This document shows, one piece after another, positions 42,772 through 49,661 of a stretch of 49,661 bases of DNA. A program made the translations under genes and the position numbers. The stretch is from SVTX01 sp045612105 (GTDB lineage: Bacteria > Bacillota > Clostridia > Oscillospirales > CAG-272). The stretch is from the NCBI GenBank assembly GCA_045612105.1, contig JAZKYL010000064.1, positions 1 through 49,661 of the forward strand, given 5' to 3'. How positions within the stretch are numbered: the first letter of the stretch is position 1; the number at the start of each line of letters is the position of its first letter. The notes beneath the pieces were generated by a model, which was not told the origin of the DNA, ran no database searches, and saw nothing but the letters and a program-made list of their open reading frames with translations.

Positions 42772-42851
42772 CATTCTTAGATATTCTCTTTACCGCTATC
42801 GTTCGTTTTCCAATGTTCGCGAAACCCCTTATCACTCAAAGGGGATCCCCT

Positions 42852-42951
42852 ATCTGTTTGAAAGAGTAACATCGCTGATGCCCTGCGCATAGCGCAGGAC
42901 AATATGAACTCAAAAAACTTCTACGCGGTAAACCCGAGTTTTGACAGATAA
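42852..42951 (+). repeat. 100-bp dispersed element, copy C
   Basis: This is the most diverged of the three copies yet gap-free. The frame reads KSNIADALRIAQDN, then MNSKNFYAVNPSFDR and stop; ATG 42904 has AGGA upstream. It lies after the hydrogenase gene and is followed by a terminator at 42983-43015. Confidence 0.8.
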
Positions 42952-42982
42952 CAGTCAATCTGAAGATAACCTCTAAATACCG

Positions 42983-43015
42983 CACCCCCGAGGATAAAAA
43001 ATATCCTCGGGGGTG
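42983..43015. terminator. Terminator between hydrogenase cluster and AraC gene
   Basis: CACCCCCGAGGATA and TATCCTCGGGGGTG form a 14-bp stem followed by TTTTGTT. It stops the plus-strand cluster and probably also the convergent AraC gene. Confidence 0.85.
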
Positions 43016-43055
43016 TTTTGTTATAAAAAATATTACGTTAATTTGGATTGCCGTA

Positions 43056-43889
43056 TTACGTCAGCCCAACGTCGTTTCCCTTGTCCTCCTTCGGCGAGAT
43101 CCCCAGTATCTTCTTGTAATGCCTGAAAAATCCCGAATAATCGGAAAAACAGTATTTTTGAGCGGCATTATTCGGTGACATACCGTTCATTATATCCGCG
43201 TGTGCGGCGTAGATCTTCTTTCTATTAATATATTGCTTCAAGCCTATGCCCATAACCTCGGAAAAACGGTTTTGAACGTAAGATCGTGAAAAATTCAAAT
43301 GCTTTGCAATAATATCGGCATTCAGCTCCTTATCAAGATTTGCGGAAATAAAGGCGGTTATCTTGCTTATCAGCAGGTCTCCCACGGAGGAAAGATTCAG
43401 CTCGACCTCCTCCTTCTGCTTGTAGCTGAGACAGATAATGATCTCCCCAAGCAAATGCTCGCTTGCCCTCTTGAAATCCTCCAGGGAAAGAGTCTCGAAA
43501 TAATAGTCAAGAAGCGAAAACATCCTGCGAAGCATTTTGTCACCCGAAATATTGATAATATAGGGCGGTGAAAAGAGGCTTTGCATCCTATCGGCCTCCA
43601 AAAACGGCGGCTTGATATTTATTACGTAGTTTTCGTAGTCCTCGTTTGACATAGGGATGGCAAAATGGTAGGTAGACGGAGGGATAAGCACCACATCGTA
43701 GGGCTTTAGTGGATAGCTGTTACCGTCCACGTTGTAATGTACGTCGCCCTTTATAAGCAAAAGGATCTCACAGCTCTCGTGAAAATGCCTGTCATAGTCC
43801 CTTGGGCTCTCCAGCGGTCTTGTTTTTACACTGTGACCGCAGTTCACCATATTCCGCGCATCCGTCTCGTGATTTGTGTATCGGATCAC
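43056..43889 (-). CDS. AraC-family regulator with cupin sensor
   Basis: The 277-residue regulator has an N-terminal cupin (RHFHESCEILLLIKGDVHYN; YDVVLIPPSTYHFAIP) that binds a sugar-like ligand and a C-terminal AraC DNA-binding domain with two helix-turn-helix units (ADIIAKHLNFSRSYVQNRFS; AAQKYCFSDYSGFFRHYKKI). The start is GTG 43889 with GAGGGGG eight bases upstream. It is divergent from the DUF6259 sugar-use operon and probably its activator; an inverted repeat lies between them. Confidence 0.93.
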   Translation of the reverse strand: MIRYTNHETDARNMVNCGHSVKTRPLESPRDYDRHFHESCEILLLIKGDVHYNVDGNSYPLKPYDVVLIPPSTYHFAIPMSNEDYENYVINIKPPFLEADRMQSLFSPPYIINISGDKMLRRMFSLLDYYFETLSLEDFKRASEHLLGEIIICLSYKQKEEVELNLSSVGDLLISKITAFISANLDKELNADIIAKHLNFSRSYVQNRFSEVMGIGLKQYINRKKIYAAHADIMNGMSPNNAAQKYCFSDYSGFFRHYKKILGISPKEDKGNDVGLT

Positions 43890-43931
43890 AAAAATCCCCC
43901 CTCACTCTCTGATTTTATCGCTTTTTTATTT

Positions 43932-44010
43932 AGTATAGCACATAAAAGTAGAAATTGCAATATTTTTGATAAAAATAGCAATTTAATAAAAACTATTACT
44001 TTGCTATAAT
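43932..44010. promoter_or_regulatory. Divergent promoters with AT-rich inverted repeat
   Basis: Extended -10 TGCTATACT (minus, near 43932-43940) serves the AraC gene and TGCTATAAT (plus, 44002-44010) the glycosidase-like gene. AATTGC...GCAATT at 43953-43983, with further paired A/T bases inside, is a candidate operator for AraC or another regulator. Confidence 0.5.
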
Positions 44011-44081
44011 AAAAACGCAAATGATTTTCTTTCATATATTTATTTATTTTTCACAAACTCATTTTGAAAGGACGTTGTATA

Positions 44082-47000
44082 ATGACCGAACTTAAAATAT
44101 TGAACTATTCGTCAGATCACGGTACGCTCTCTCACAATAGCAAGGGCGCGCTGACCTTCACTGTCACTATGCCCCCATTCAGGCAGGAGTATTCCTTTGA
44201 GGGAGAAGGCAGCTTCGATTCGAAAGGCTATTTTGTGATCGAATACAGCACTATGGGTTGGCGCCGCCCGCCCATTCACCGTCATCCCTTCATAGTCGCA
44301 ATAGACGAAAACGGTGAGAGTATTACTCTCGTTACGTATGATGATCTTACCGCCGACGGAAGAAAATACACGGTTGCCGCGAAGATGCCCGAGGGCAAAT
44401 ACACAAAACTACGCTTTACATTCTGCCACGGAAAGCGAAAGAGCTTTGATTTTACCATACATAAAATATACACCTGCGCTCATGGCGAGCTGCCTACCTT
44501 TTGCGCAGACCTTGTCACCGAAAGCGCGAAGAATTTCACAACCGTCGACCTCACGGACAGCTTCAACAGTGAGTTTTCTGCCGATGAATTCGACGTTATG
44601 CTTGGCGGCGGCAGATTTTTTGAGAGCGAGCGCGTAAATCTGCAAAATATTCCCTTTTTGGTAGCAACAAGCGGTAAAAATTGCATCGCTCCTCCCCCTC
44701 CCCCCGCTGAAAACGACGATATCATAGAAAATTTCGGTGTTTCCGCCAAAAGGCGACTCTGCCGACCTGTCAGCCGTGACGGCGAGACTGAAATCGAGCT
44801 TGGCGGCAAAAAGATCAGCGAGATCTACTTCCTTATGGCGATCAGCGGCAGAAGATATCAGCGTTGCGGATTCGCCACAGGTACTACCATTCTCGGCTCG
44901 TACGGAAACGAGGTCACCCTGCCTCTCTATATCGACGATATCGAGGGCTTTGCAGTTGAGACCGTCTATGCCGACGGTAGACGTGACCTTTCACTGCCTT
45001 TGAACATAACACAGGGCAAGCACGGAATGAGTGGCGACCTTTCGCTCTATGCTATCCCCACCGACGGCAGTGCCGTGGAAAAGATCATTTTCCGCAATAG
45101 AAATCTCGATAACGATCTTTCTCTTGTCGCCCTGACCGTAAACGAGACAGACGAGCGTCTCTTCCCCGAGCTTCTCATCCCCCAGCTCCCCGAGAAGATA
45201 AAGCACACCGTTGACAGCGCAAAAAAGATCTCCCTTGACGGCGACCGCCTGACTCTGAAAAACGGTGCCATACTTATGAGCTTTGACCTCTCCAAAGGTC
45301 TATATCTCGATCGTTTCGAGAACCAATACACCCCCGATTTCGGCTTTACTCCCGACTCTTTCATCAAAATCAGACACGGAAACTATATGTCCGCGGATTT
45401 TGAGGTCACGGATTGCTCTGTTACCGACAACCAAGCTATCATAGCACTGAAAAGCGAGGATCTTGAATTATCGGTCACGGCAACATTTGAGGGTGAGAAC
45501 GACGTTCTTTGGAGTGCAAACGTAAAGAACCCCACCGACTCTTCCTTGCGTCAAGGCATCGTATTCCCATATGTTTCGGGCGCAGAGTTTGCAAACCGAG
45601 CCGACAGCTGGTACTTCGTTCCCAAATATCAAAACATAAACAGCAACGAAACCGTCTATATTTATGAAGAATCCGCTCCCTCCTTCCCTATGCAGTTTAT
45701 GGATATATACAGCAAGAGTCAGCAGGGCGGTCTTGCACTGACCACACGTGAGCGTGAGCTTGTAGTTCGTAAATACGCCCTCGAAAAGAAGGACAATATT
45801 GAATTTTTCGTCGAGTACCCCGATATGTACTGTGAGATCGGCGCGGGCGAGACCTTCATCTGCTCACCCACTCTGCTGAGTGCCCACGAAGGCGATTGGC
45901 GTGCGGCATTTAGAATATACAAAAAGTGGCTTGACTCCTGGTACGAGCCCTATCACTGCCAGGACAAGCAATGGTACAGAGAGTGCTTTTGGCTGCTTGC
46001 CGAGATCACCGACTTCTTTGAGACCAGAGAAATGTGCCGTTTCCCCATCTGGTACGAAAAGGATAAGGACAAATTCAACTATCTTGATATACTTGAGGAA
46101 CAAAAAGCTCTCTCGGGCTACTATCCCGACATCCTCCATATGTGGGCTTGGGCAAACCGCTTCAAATCCGACGGCAGATTTACTCAAAAATGGGGCAATT
46201 ACGGAGAGAGCGAGTACGACGACTACGGAGGACTTGAAAATCTTCGCGGCGCGCTCCACGAATTTATGGATAAGACCGGCGTCAAATCCTCGGTCTATCT
46301 TCATCCCACGCTCTTGACAAGCTTCTATCCTCAGTATGACAAATTCAAGCACCTTATGGTCGAGACCGCAAACGGTGCGAATATCAGCATCCACGACGAC
46401 AGCTTCCGTATGTGTCACGCAAGCGAGGATTGGCGCGAATTCGCCCTTCAGATGTACCCCCGAGTCTATTCGGAGCTTCAGGTACCCATCCTTTACGTCG
46501 ACGAATTCAGCCTTCGAATAGAGAACCGTTGCTATGGCAAGCACCACGGTCACGAGGTCCCATCAAATTTACTTAAAACAGACCGCAATTTCATATCACG
46601 CTTAAAAGACATAATGCCCCACGAGGCGATTCTTTACGGCGAGTACGCGGCGGTGGACGTCAACGCGAGATACATCGACTGCAACATCTCCTATTCAATT
46701 ATCGACACGGTGGTGGATATGATCGAAACCGCTTGGCGCGCTTCGGATGGCGATGACAGATTCAGCCGCGTGCTGACCGATATGTACCGCTTCGCATTCC
46801 CCAAGATAGTGCAGCTGAATCTGCCTATGGCTATGAGAAATCTTTCATGGCATCCGCAGAAGTTCACATTCTTCAACGGAGAGGCAATATACGACTCATT
46901 CTGGGATCTTGAGGAATCGGCAGGTCACGAATTCATCTGCAAGGCATACGGCTTAAAGAAAAAATATGCCGATTGCTTCACCTCGGACTATCCCGAGACC

Positions 47001-47252
47001 ATGATCGACACCCTCTCACCCGCAATATGTATGAACAAATTCCCGGGTAAGAGTCGCACCCTTTACACCGTTTACAACCGCGCATACACCACCTATCGCG
47101 GCAAGATTCTGCGCGTGAAGCACGTGGAGGGTGTGAAGTATTTCGACGCTTGGAATAATAAGCCCCTCAAGGTCGATATCTGCAACGGCTATGCAGAGAT
47201 ATATCTCGATATCCACGCGCAGAGTATGGGTTGTATAGTAATTGAGGATTGA
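44082..47252 (+). CDS. DUF6259-type glycoside hydrolase-like protein
   Basis: The 1056-residue protein lacks a signal peptide and transmembrane helices. An N-terminal beta-rich region (about 1-250) is followed by more beta-sandwich and, from about 640, a TIM-barrel-like domain: DILHMWAWANRFKSDG, KSSVYLHPTLLTSFYP, VPILYVDEFSLRIE and AILYGEYAAVDVNARYID. These resemble DUF6259/GH-like enzymes; the acidic residues in YVDEF and YGEY are candidate catalytic ones. It begins at ATG with GAAAGGA upstream (TTG 44064 also possible). It forms an operon-like set with the oxidoreductase and isomerase genes, so it probably releases or processes a sugar. The substrate is unknown. Confidence 0.7.
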   Translation: MTELKILNYSSDHGTLSHNSKGALTFTVTMPPFRQEYSFEGEGSFDSKGYFVIEYSTMGWRRPPIHRHPFIVAIDENGESITLVTYDDLTADGRKYTVAAKMPEGKYTKLRFTFCHGKRKSFDFTIHKIYTCAHGELPTFCADLVTESAKNFTTVDLTDSFNSEFSADEFDVMLGGGRFFESERVNLQNIPFLVATSGKNCIAPPPPPAENDDIIENFGVSAKRRLCRPVSRDGETEIELGGKKISEIYFLMAISGRRYQRCGFATGTTILGSYGNEVTLPLYIDDIEGFAVETVYADGRRDLSLPLNITQGKHGMSGDLSLYAIPTDGSAVEKIIFRNRNLDNDLSLVALTVNETDERLFPELLIPQLPEKIKHTVDSAKKISLDGDRLTLKNGAILMSFDLSKGLYLDRFENQYTPDFGFTPDSFIKIRHGNYMSADFEVTDCSVTDNQAIIALKSEDLELSVTATFEGENDVLWSANVKNPTDSSLRQGIVFPYVSGAEFANRADSWYFVPKYQNINSNETVYIYEESAPSFPMQFMDIYSKSQQGGLALTTRERELVVRKYALEKKDNIEFFVEYPDMYCEIGAGETFICSPTLLSAHEGDWRAAFRIYKKWLDSWYEPYHCQDKQWYRECFWLLAEITDFFETREMCRFPIWYEKDKDKFNYLDILEEQKALSGYYPDILHMWAWANRFKSDGRFTQKWGNYGESEYDDYGGLENLRGALHEFMDKTGVKSSVYLHPTLLTSFYPQYDKFKHLMVETANGANISIHDDSFRMCHASEDWREFALQMYPRVYSELQVPILYVDEFSLRIENRCYGKHHGHEVPSNLLKTDRNFISRLKDIMPHEAILYGEYAAVDVNARYIDCNISYSIIDTVVDMIETAWRASDGDDRFSRVLTDMYRFAFPKIVQLNLPMAMRNLSWHPQKFTFFNGEAIYDSFWDLEESAGHEFICKAYGLKKKYADCFTSDYPETMIDTLSPAICMNKFPGKSRTLYTVYNRAYTTYRGKILRVKHVEGVKYFDAWNNKPLKVDICNGYAEIYLDIHAQSMGCIVIED

Positions 47253-47269
47253 TTGTATATTGCAATTTA

Positions 47270-47413
47270 GCGCACCAAAGGTGCGCAATGAAATTTGCCT
47301 TTAGCAAATGAAATGGCTGCGCCATGAAATGTTCCTTTGGAACATGAAATGCGCAGAAGCGCATATGAATGAGGGCGAATTTCATTTCATGTTTCGCTTG
47401 CGAAACATTTCAT
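47270..47413. repeat. Tandem array of small hairpins joined by ATGAAAT
   Basis: Hairpins GCGCACC-AAA-GGTGCGC, TTTGC-CTTTA-GCAAA, ATGGC-TGC-GCCAT, GTTCC-TTT-GGAAC and GCGC-AGAA-GCGC are separated by ATGAAAT. After 47363 the linkers appear as ATTTCAT, flanking GTTTCGC-TT-GCGAAAC. It fills the gap between 47252 and 47493. ORFs over it are low-complexity and spurious. Confidence 0.75.
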
Positions 47414-47492
47414 TATTTTATCTCAACTACAAATCAAAATTTGAAACAAAAAAACATTCACATAACAACATAATTATTTGGAGGAAACAAAA

Positions 47493-48542
47493 ATGAGCAA
47501 ACCTATTAAAATCGGAGTAGTCGGACTTGGAAGAATCGGTATGAGCGTACACAGAAGCTGTCTGAAGGCGCGCCCCGACAAATTTGAAGTAGTCGCAGCC
47601 TGCGACCTTATCAAGGAAAGATATGAAAAATTCCAAAAGGAATTCGGTTGCCGTGGCTACGACAACATCGAAGACCTGATCAACGACCCCGAGGTTGAGG
47701 TCGTTGACATCGCAACTCGTTCCTGCGACCACTACAAGCACGCAAAGATGGCACTTCTTGCAGGCAAGAGCGTTCTTGTTGAAAAGCCCTTCTGCGAGAC
47801 CTACGAAGAAGCAAAAGAGCTTATCGCCCTCGGCAGTCAGCCCCAAGGCCCCAGAGTATTCGTCCGTCATAACCGCCGCCTTGAGGCAGGCTTTATGAAG
47901 ATCAACGAGATCATCGACTCGGGCATTCTCGGCATCGTTTACGAGGTCAGACTTGCGAGAAACGGTTATCAGCGCCGCGACGACTGGCAGACCATCAAGG
48001 AGTTCGGCGGTGGTCAGCTTCTCAACTGGGGCCCCCACATCGCCGACCACGCTATACAGTTCTGCGGCGGAAAATATGAATCAATGTTTGCTGACCTGAA
48101 GCGCGTTACCGCCGTGGGTGATGCCGAGGACCACATCAAGATCATCCTCAAGGGTGTCAACGGCAGAGTCGTCGATATGGAGATAAGCGGCGGCGTTGCC
48201 ATCAAGACCCCCGAATATATGGTCTACGGCACAAGAGGAACCATCGTCAGCGAGGGCAGAGATCTTCGCGTGAAGTATCTTGACCCCGAGGTCTCTCTTC
48301 CCGACATCAAGGCTAACCCCGAAACTCCCGTTGAGGGCGCAGACTACGGAAGCAATGGCCCTCTCGCGTGGAAGGAGGAACTTATCGAAATGCCCTTCGA
48401 TCCCCACGAAACCGAGGAGATCTGGGATTATTTCTACGAATCCTACCGCAACTACAAGCCCTATCCCATCACAAGCGAGCAGGCATGCAACGTGGTCAAG
48501 CTTCTTGAGGATGCCAAGATAGGCACCGAATTTGCCAAGTAA
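47493..48542 (+). CDS. Gfo/Idh/MocA family NAD(P)-dependent oxidoreductase
   Basis: The 349-residue enzyme has an N-terminal Rossmann fold (IKIGVVGLGRIGMSVHRS), the family EKP motif (VLVEKPFCETYEEA) and a C-terminal alpha/beta sheet domain. The family oxidises or reduces sugars and inositols; the exact substrate is unknown. ATG 47493 follows GGAGG. It is 22 bases upstream of the isomerase-like gene and both are probably part of one sugar pathway with the DUF6259 protein. Confidence 0.93.
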   Translation: MSKPIKIGVVGLGRIGMSVHRSCLKARPDKFEVVAACDLIKERYEKFQKEFGCRGYDNIEDLINDPEVEVVDIATRSCDHYKHAKMALLAGKSVLVEKPFCETYEEAKELIALGSQPQGPRVFVRHNRRLEAGFMKINEIIDSGILGIVYEVRLARNGYQRRDDWQTIKEFGGGQLLNWGPHIADHAIQFCGGKYESMFADLKRVTAVGDAEDHIKIILKGVNGRVVDMEISGGVAIKTPEYMVYGTRGTIVSEGRDLRVKYLDPEVSLPDIKANPETPVEGADYGSNGPLAWKEELIEMPFDPHETEEIWDYFYESYRNYKPYPITSEQACNVVKLLEDAKIGTEFAK

Positions 48543-48564
48543 TAATTTAACGGAGGAATTCAAA

Positions 48565-49329
48565 ATGAAGATAGGAGCACAGCTTTATACTCTGGCAAAA
48601 TACAATCAGACCCTCGAGGGCTTCGCTACCTCCCTTTCTCGCGTAGCCGATATGGGCTACAAGATAGTTCAAGTATCGGGTGTATGCCCTTATGAGCCCG
48701 AATGGCTGAAGGAGCAGCTTGACAAAAACGGACTTGAATGCGTTCTGACCCACGATTCTATGGACAAGATCACGAATCCCGACAAGTTGGTCGCTGACCA
48801 CAACGTTTTCGGATGCAAATATATGGGCGTCAGCTGGATGCCCCCCGAATACCGCGATTCTCTTGAAAAGGTCAAGGGCTTTTGCGATCAGTTTGAGGAT
48901 GCGTCAAAGCGTATAAAGGAACTGGGATCACAGCTTATGTACCACAACCATGCCTTTGAGTACGACTCTCTCGAAGGCACCACCATCATGGACTACATCT
49001 TGAACCGCTTCCCCGCAGAAAATCTCGGCATCACTCTGGACACCTACTGGGTCGAGTATGCGGGAGTAAACGTAATAGACGAGATCAAGCGGCTTTCGGG
49101 CAGGATCCCCCGAATCCACCTCAAAGATATGGAAATTCTCTCCGACGGCACCCGCCGCTACGCTCCCGTAGGCTACGGTGTGATGGACTTTGAGAAGATC
49201 TGCGCCGCCGCAGTTGAGGCAGGCGCAGAATATGCCCTCGTCGAGCAGGACGAGTGCTTCGAACGCGACCCCTTCGATTGCCTTAAAATGAGCCTTGATT
49301 ACCTTAAATCAATAGGATACGAGGCGTAA
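48565..49329 (+). CDS. Sugar-phosphate isomerase/epimerase (xylose isomerase-like TIM barrel)
   Basis: The 254-residue TIM-barrel protein has the AP-endonuclease-2/xylose isomerase-like pattern: MKIGAQLYTLAKYNQTLEGF, GSQLMYHNHAFEYDSLEG (metal-site His/Glu), LGITLDTYWVEYAGVN, IPRIHLKDME and EYALVEQDEC. Such enzymes isomerise or epimerise keto-sugars and often pair with Gfo/Idh/MocA dehydrogenases, as here. ATG 48565 follows CGGAGG; it starts 22 bases after the previous stop. Confidence 0.93.
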   Translation: MKIGAQLYTLAKYNQTLEGFATSLSRVADMGYKIVQVSGVCPYEPEWLKEQLDKNGLECVLTHDSMDKITNPDKLVADHNVFGCKYMGVSWMPPEYRDSLEKVKGFCDQFEDASKRIKELGSQLMYHNHAFEYDSLEGTTIMDYILNRFPAENLGITLDTYWVEYAGVNVIDEIKRLSGRIPRIHLKDMEILSDGTRRYAPVGYGVMDFEKICAAAVEAGAEYALVEQDECFERDPFDCLKMSLDYLKSIGYEA

Positions 49330-49661
49330 GTACATATATTTACTCTTCAAATTTTGATTTGTCTGGGAGGCGGGGGGGATGCGACCTACTTTTCTTGAAA
49401 GAAAAGTAGGCAAAAGAACTTCCCCGCAAAAAGGATTAAAATGTAGCCGGATTGTCTTAATAAAACCGTGGGGATTTTGATCAAAGCTCCACTGCTATCG
49501 TGTTTCGAGTTTCTTGCATACTCTTTTGTTTAAAAGGCTTCAAATAAACTTGCAACACGATAGAAGATATACTTTGATTCAAATCAATATGGTTTTAAAG
49601 GACGGCATTGGTGCAATATTAACCTTTTTTGGGGGAAGCTTTTTGGCGCAACCTTTTTCTC
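49330..49661. other. Intergenic stretch with hairpin and long-spaced inverted repeat
   Basis: It begins with AAATTTTGATTTGT, shared with 37.48 kb. CCTACTTTTCTT and its complement (49385-49410) form a hairpin resembling an intrinsic terminator. CTATCGTGTT at 49495-49504 is exactly complementary to AACACGATAG at 49554-49563. No gene was recognised before the window ends. Confidence 0.5.

Noticed and set aside
47308..47496. Short ORFs over the hairpin array
   Set aside because: They are low-complexity translations of ATGAAAT repeats, with no ribosome site in the right place.

Overview
The window looks like chromosome of an anaerobic, fermentative Clostridia (Oscillospirales-like gut Firmicute). 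The evidence is Rex next to a bifunctional AdhE, a multi-gene [FeFe]-hydrogenase cluster, BspA-type leucine-rich repeat proteins, strong AGGAGG ribosome sites, T-tract terminators, and moderate GC in core genes against AT-rich accessory genes. The genus cannot be named from sequence alone.

Layout. (1) 1-10.7 kb, all minus strand, is one long defence operon driven by a near-consensus promoter at 10721-10749: Fic protein, HsdM, a membrane protein, HsdS, a SieB-like superinfection-exclusion protein, a DUF4062 protein and HsdR, then a HEPN-like gene and a YjbR-like gene that are both broken by in-frame stops, and a macro-domain gene running off the left edge. (2) 10.9-19.4 kb, minus strand, holds a beta-helix protein with a small partner, then an eight-gene operon: WYL regulator, tail-anchored coiled-coil protein, zinc ribbon, two different dynamin-like GTPases, a second tail-anchored coiled-coil protein and two small Cys-rich proteins. 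Upstream of it lies a structured RNA with its own strong promoter, a terminator, and a possible antiterminator. This operon is the best candidate for an undescribed system. (3) 19.7-31.5 kb is a mosaic of accessory genes, most with their own promoters: four BspA-like LRR proteins without signal peptides, a protein derived from DNA polymerase PolC but lacking its catalytic palm, a winged-helix regulator with operator-like direct repeats, a Sel1/TPR protein, and several orphan small proteins. It ends in a relic of the 3' half of a tRNA. (4) 31.9-42.8 kb, plus strand, is core redox metabolism: LysR regulator, rex-adhE-APH kinase, then two thioredoxin-fold [2Fe-2S] ferredoxins, a PAS-containing sensory [FeFe] hydrogenase, a SpoIIE/PP2C phosphatase and a second [FeFe] hydrogenase. 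Together they suggest NADH- and H2-responsive control of fermentation. (5) 43-49.3 kb is carbohydrate use: an AraC regulator divergent from a large DUF6259 glycosidase-like protein, a Gfo/Idh/MocA oxidoreductase and a sugar-phosphate isomerase-like protein.

Across these blocks lie three gap-free 100-bp copies of an intergenic element (19.5, 31.7 and 42.9 kb), plus a fragment at 10.8 kb. Each is followed by a different hairpin. Within the element, most differences between copies are synonymous in one reading frame that ends in a conserved 15-codon ORF, so it behaves like a coding sequence and not a passive repeat. Two other intergenic stretches (37.5-37.9 and 47.27-47.41 kb) are packed with short hairpins.
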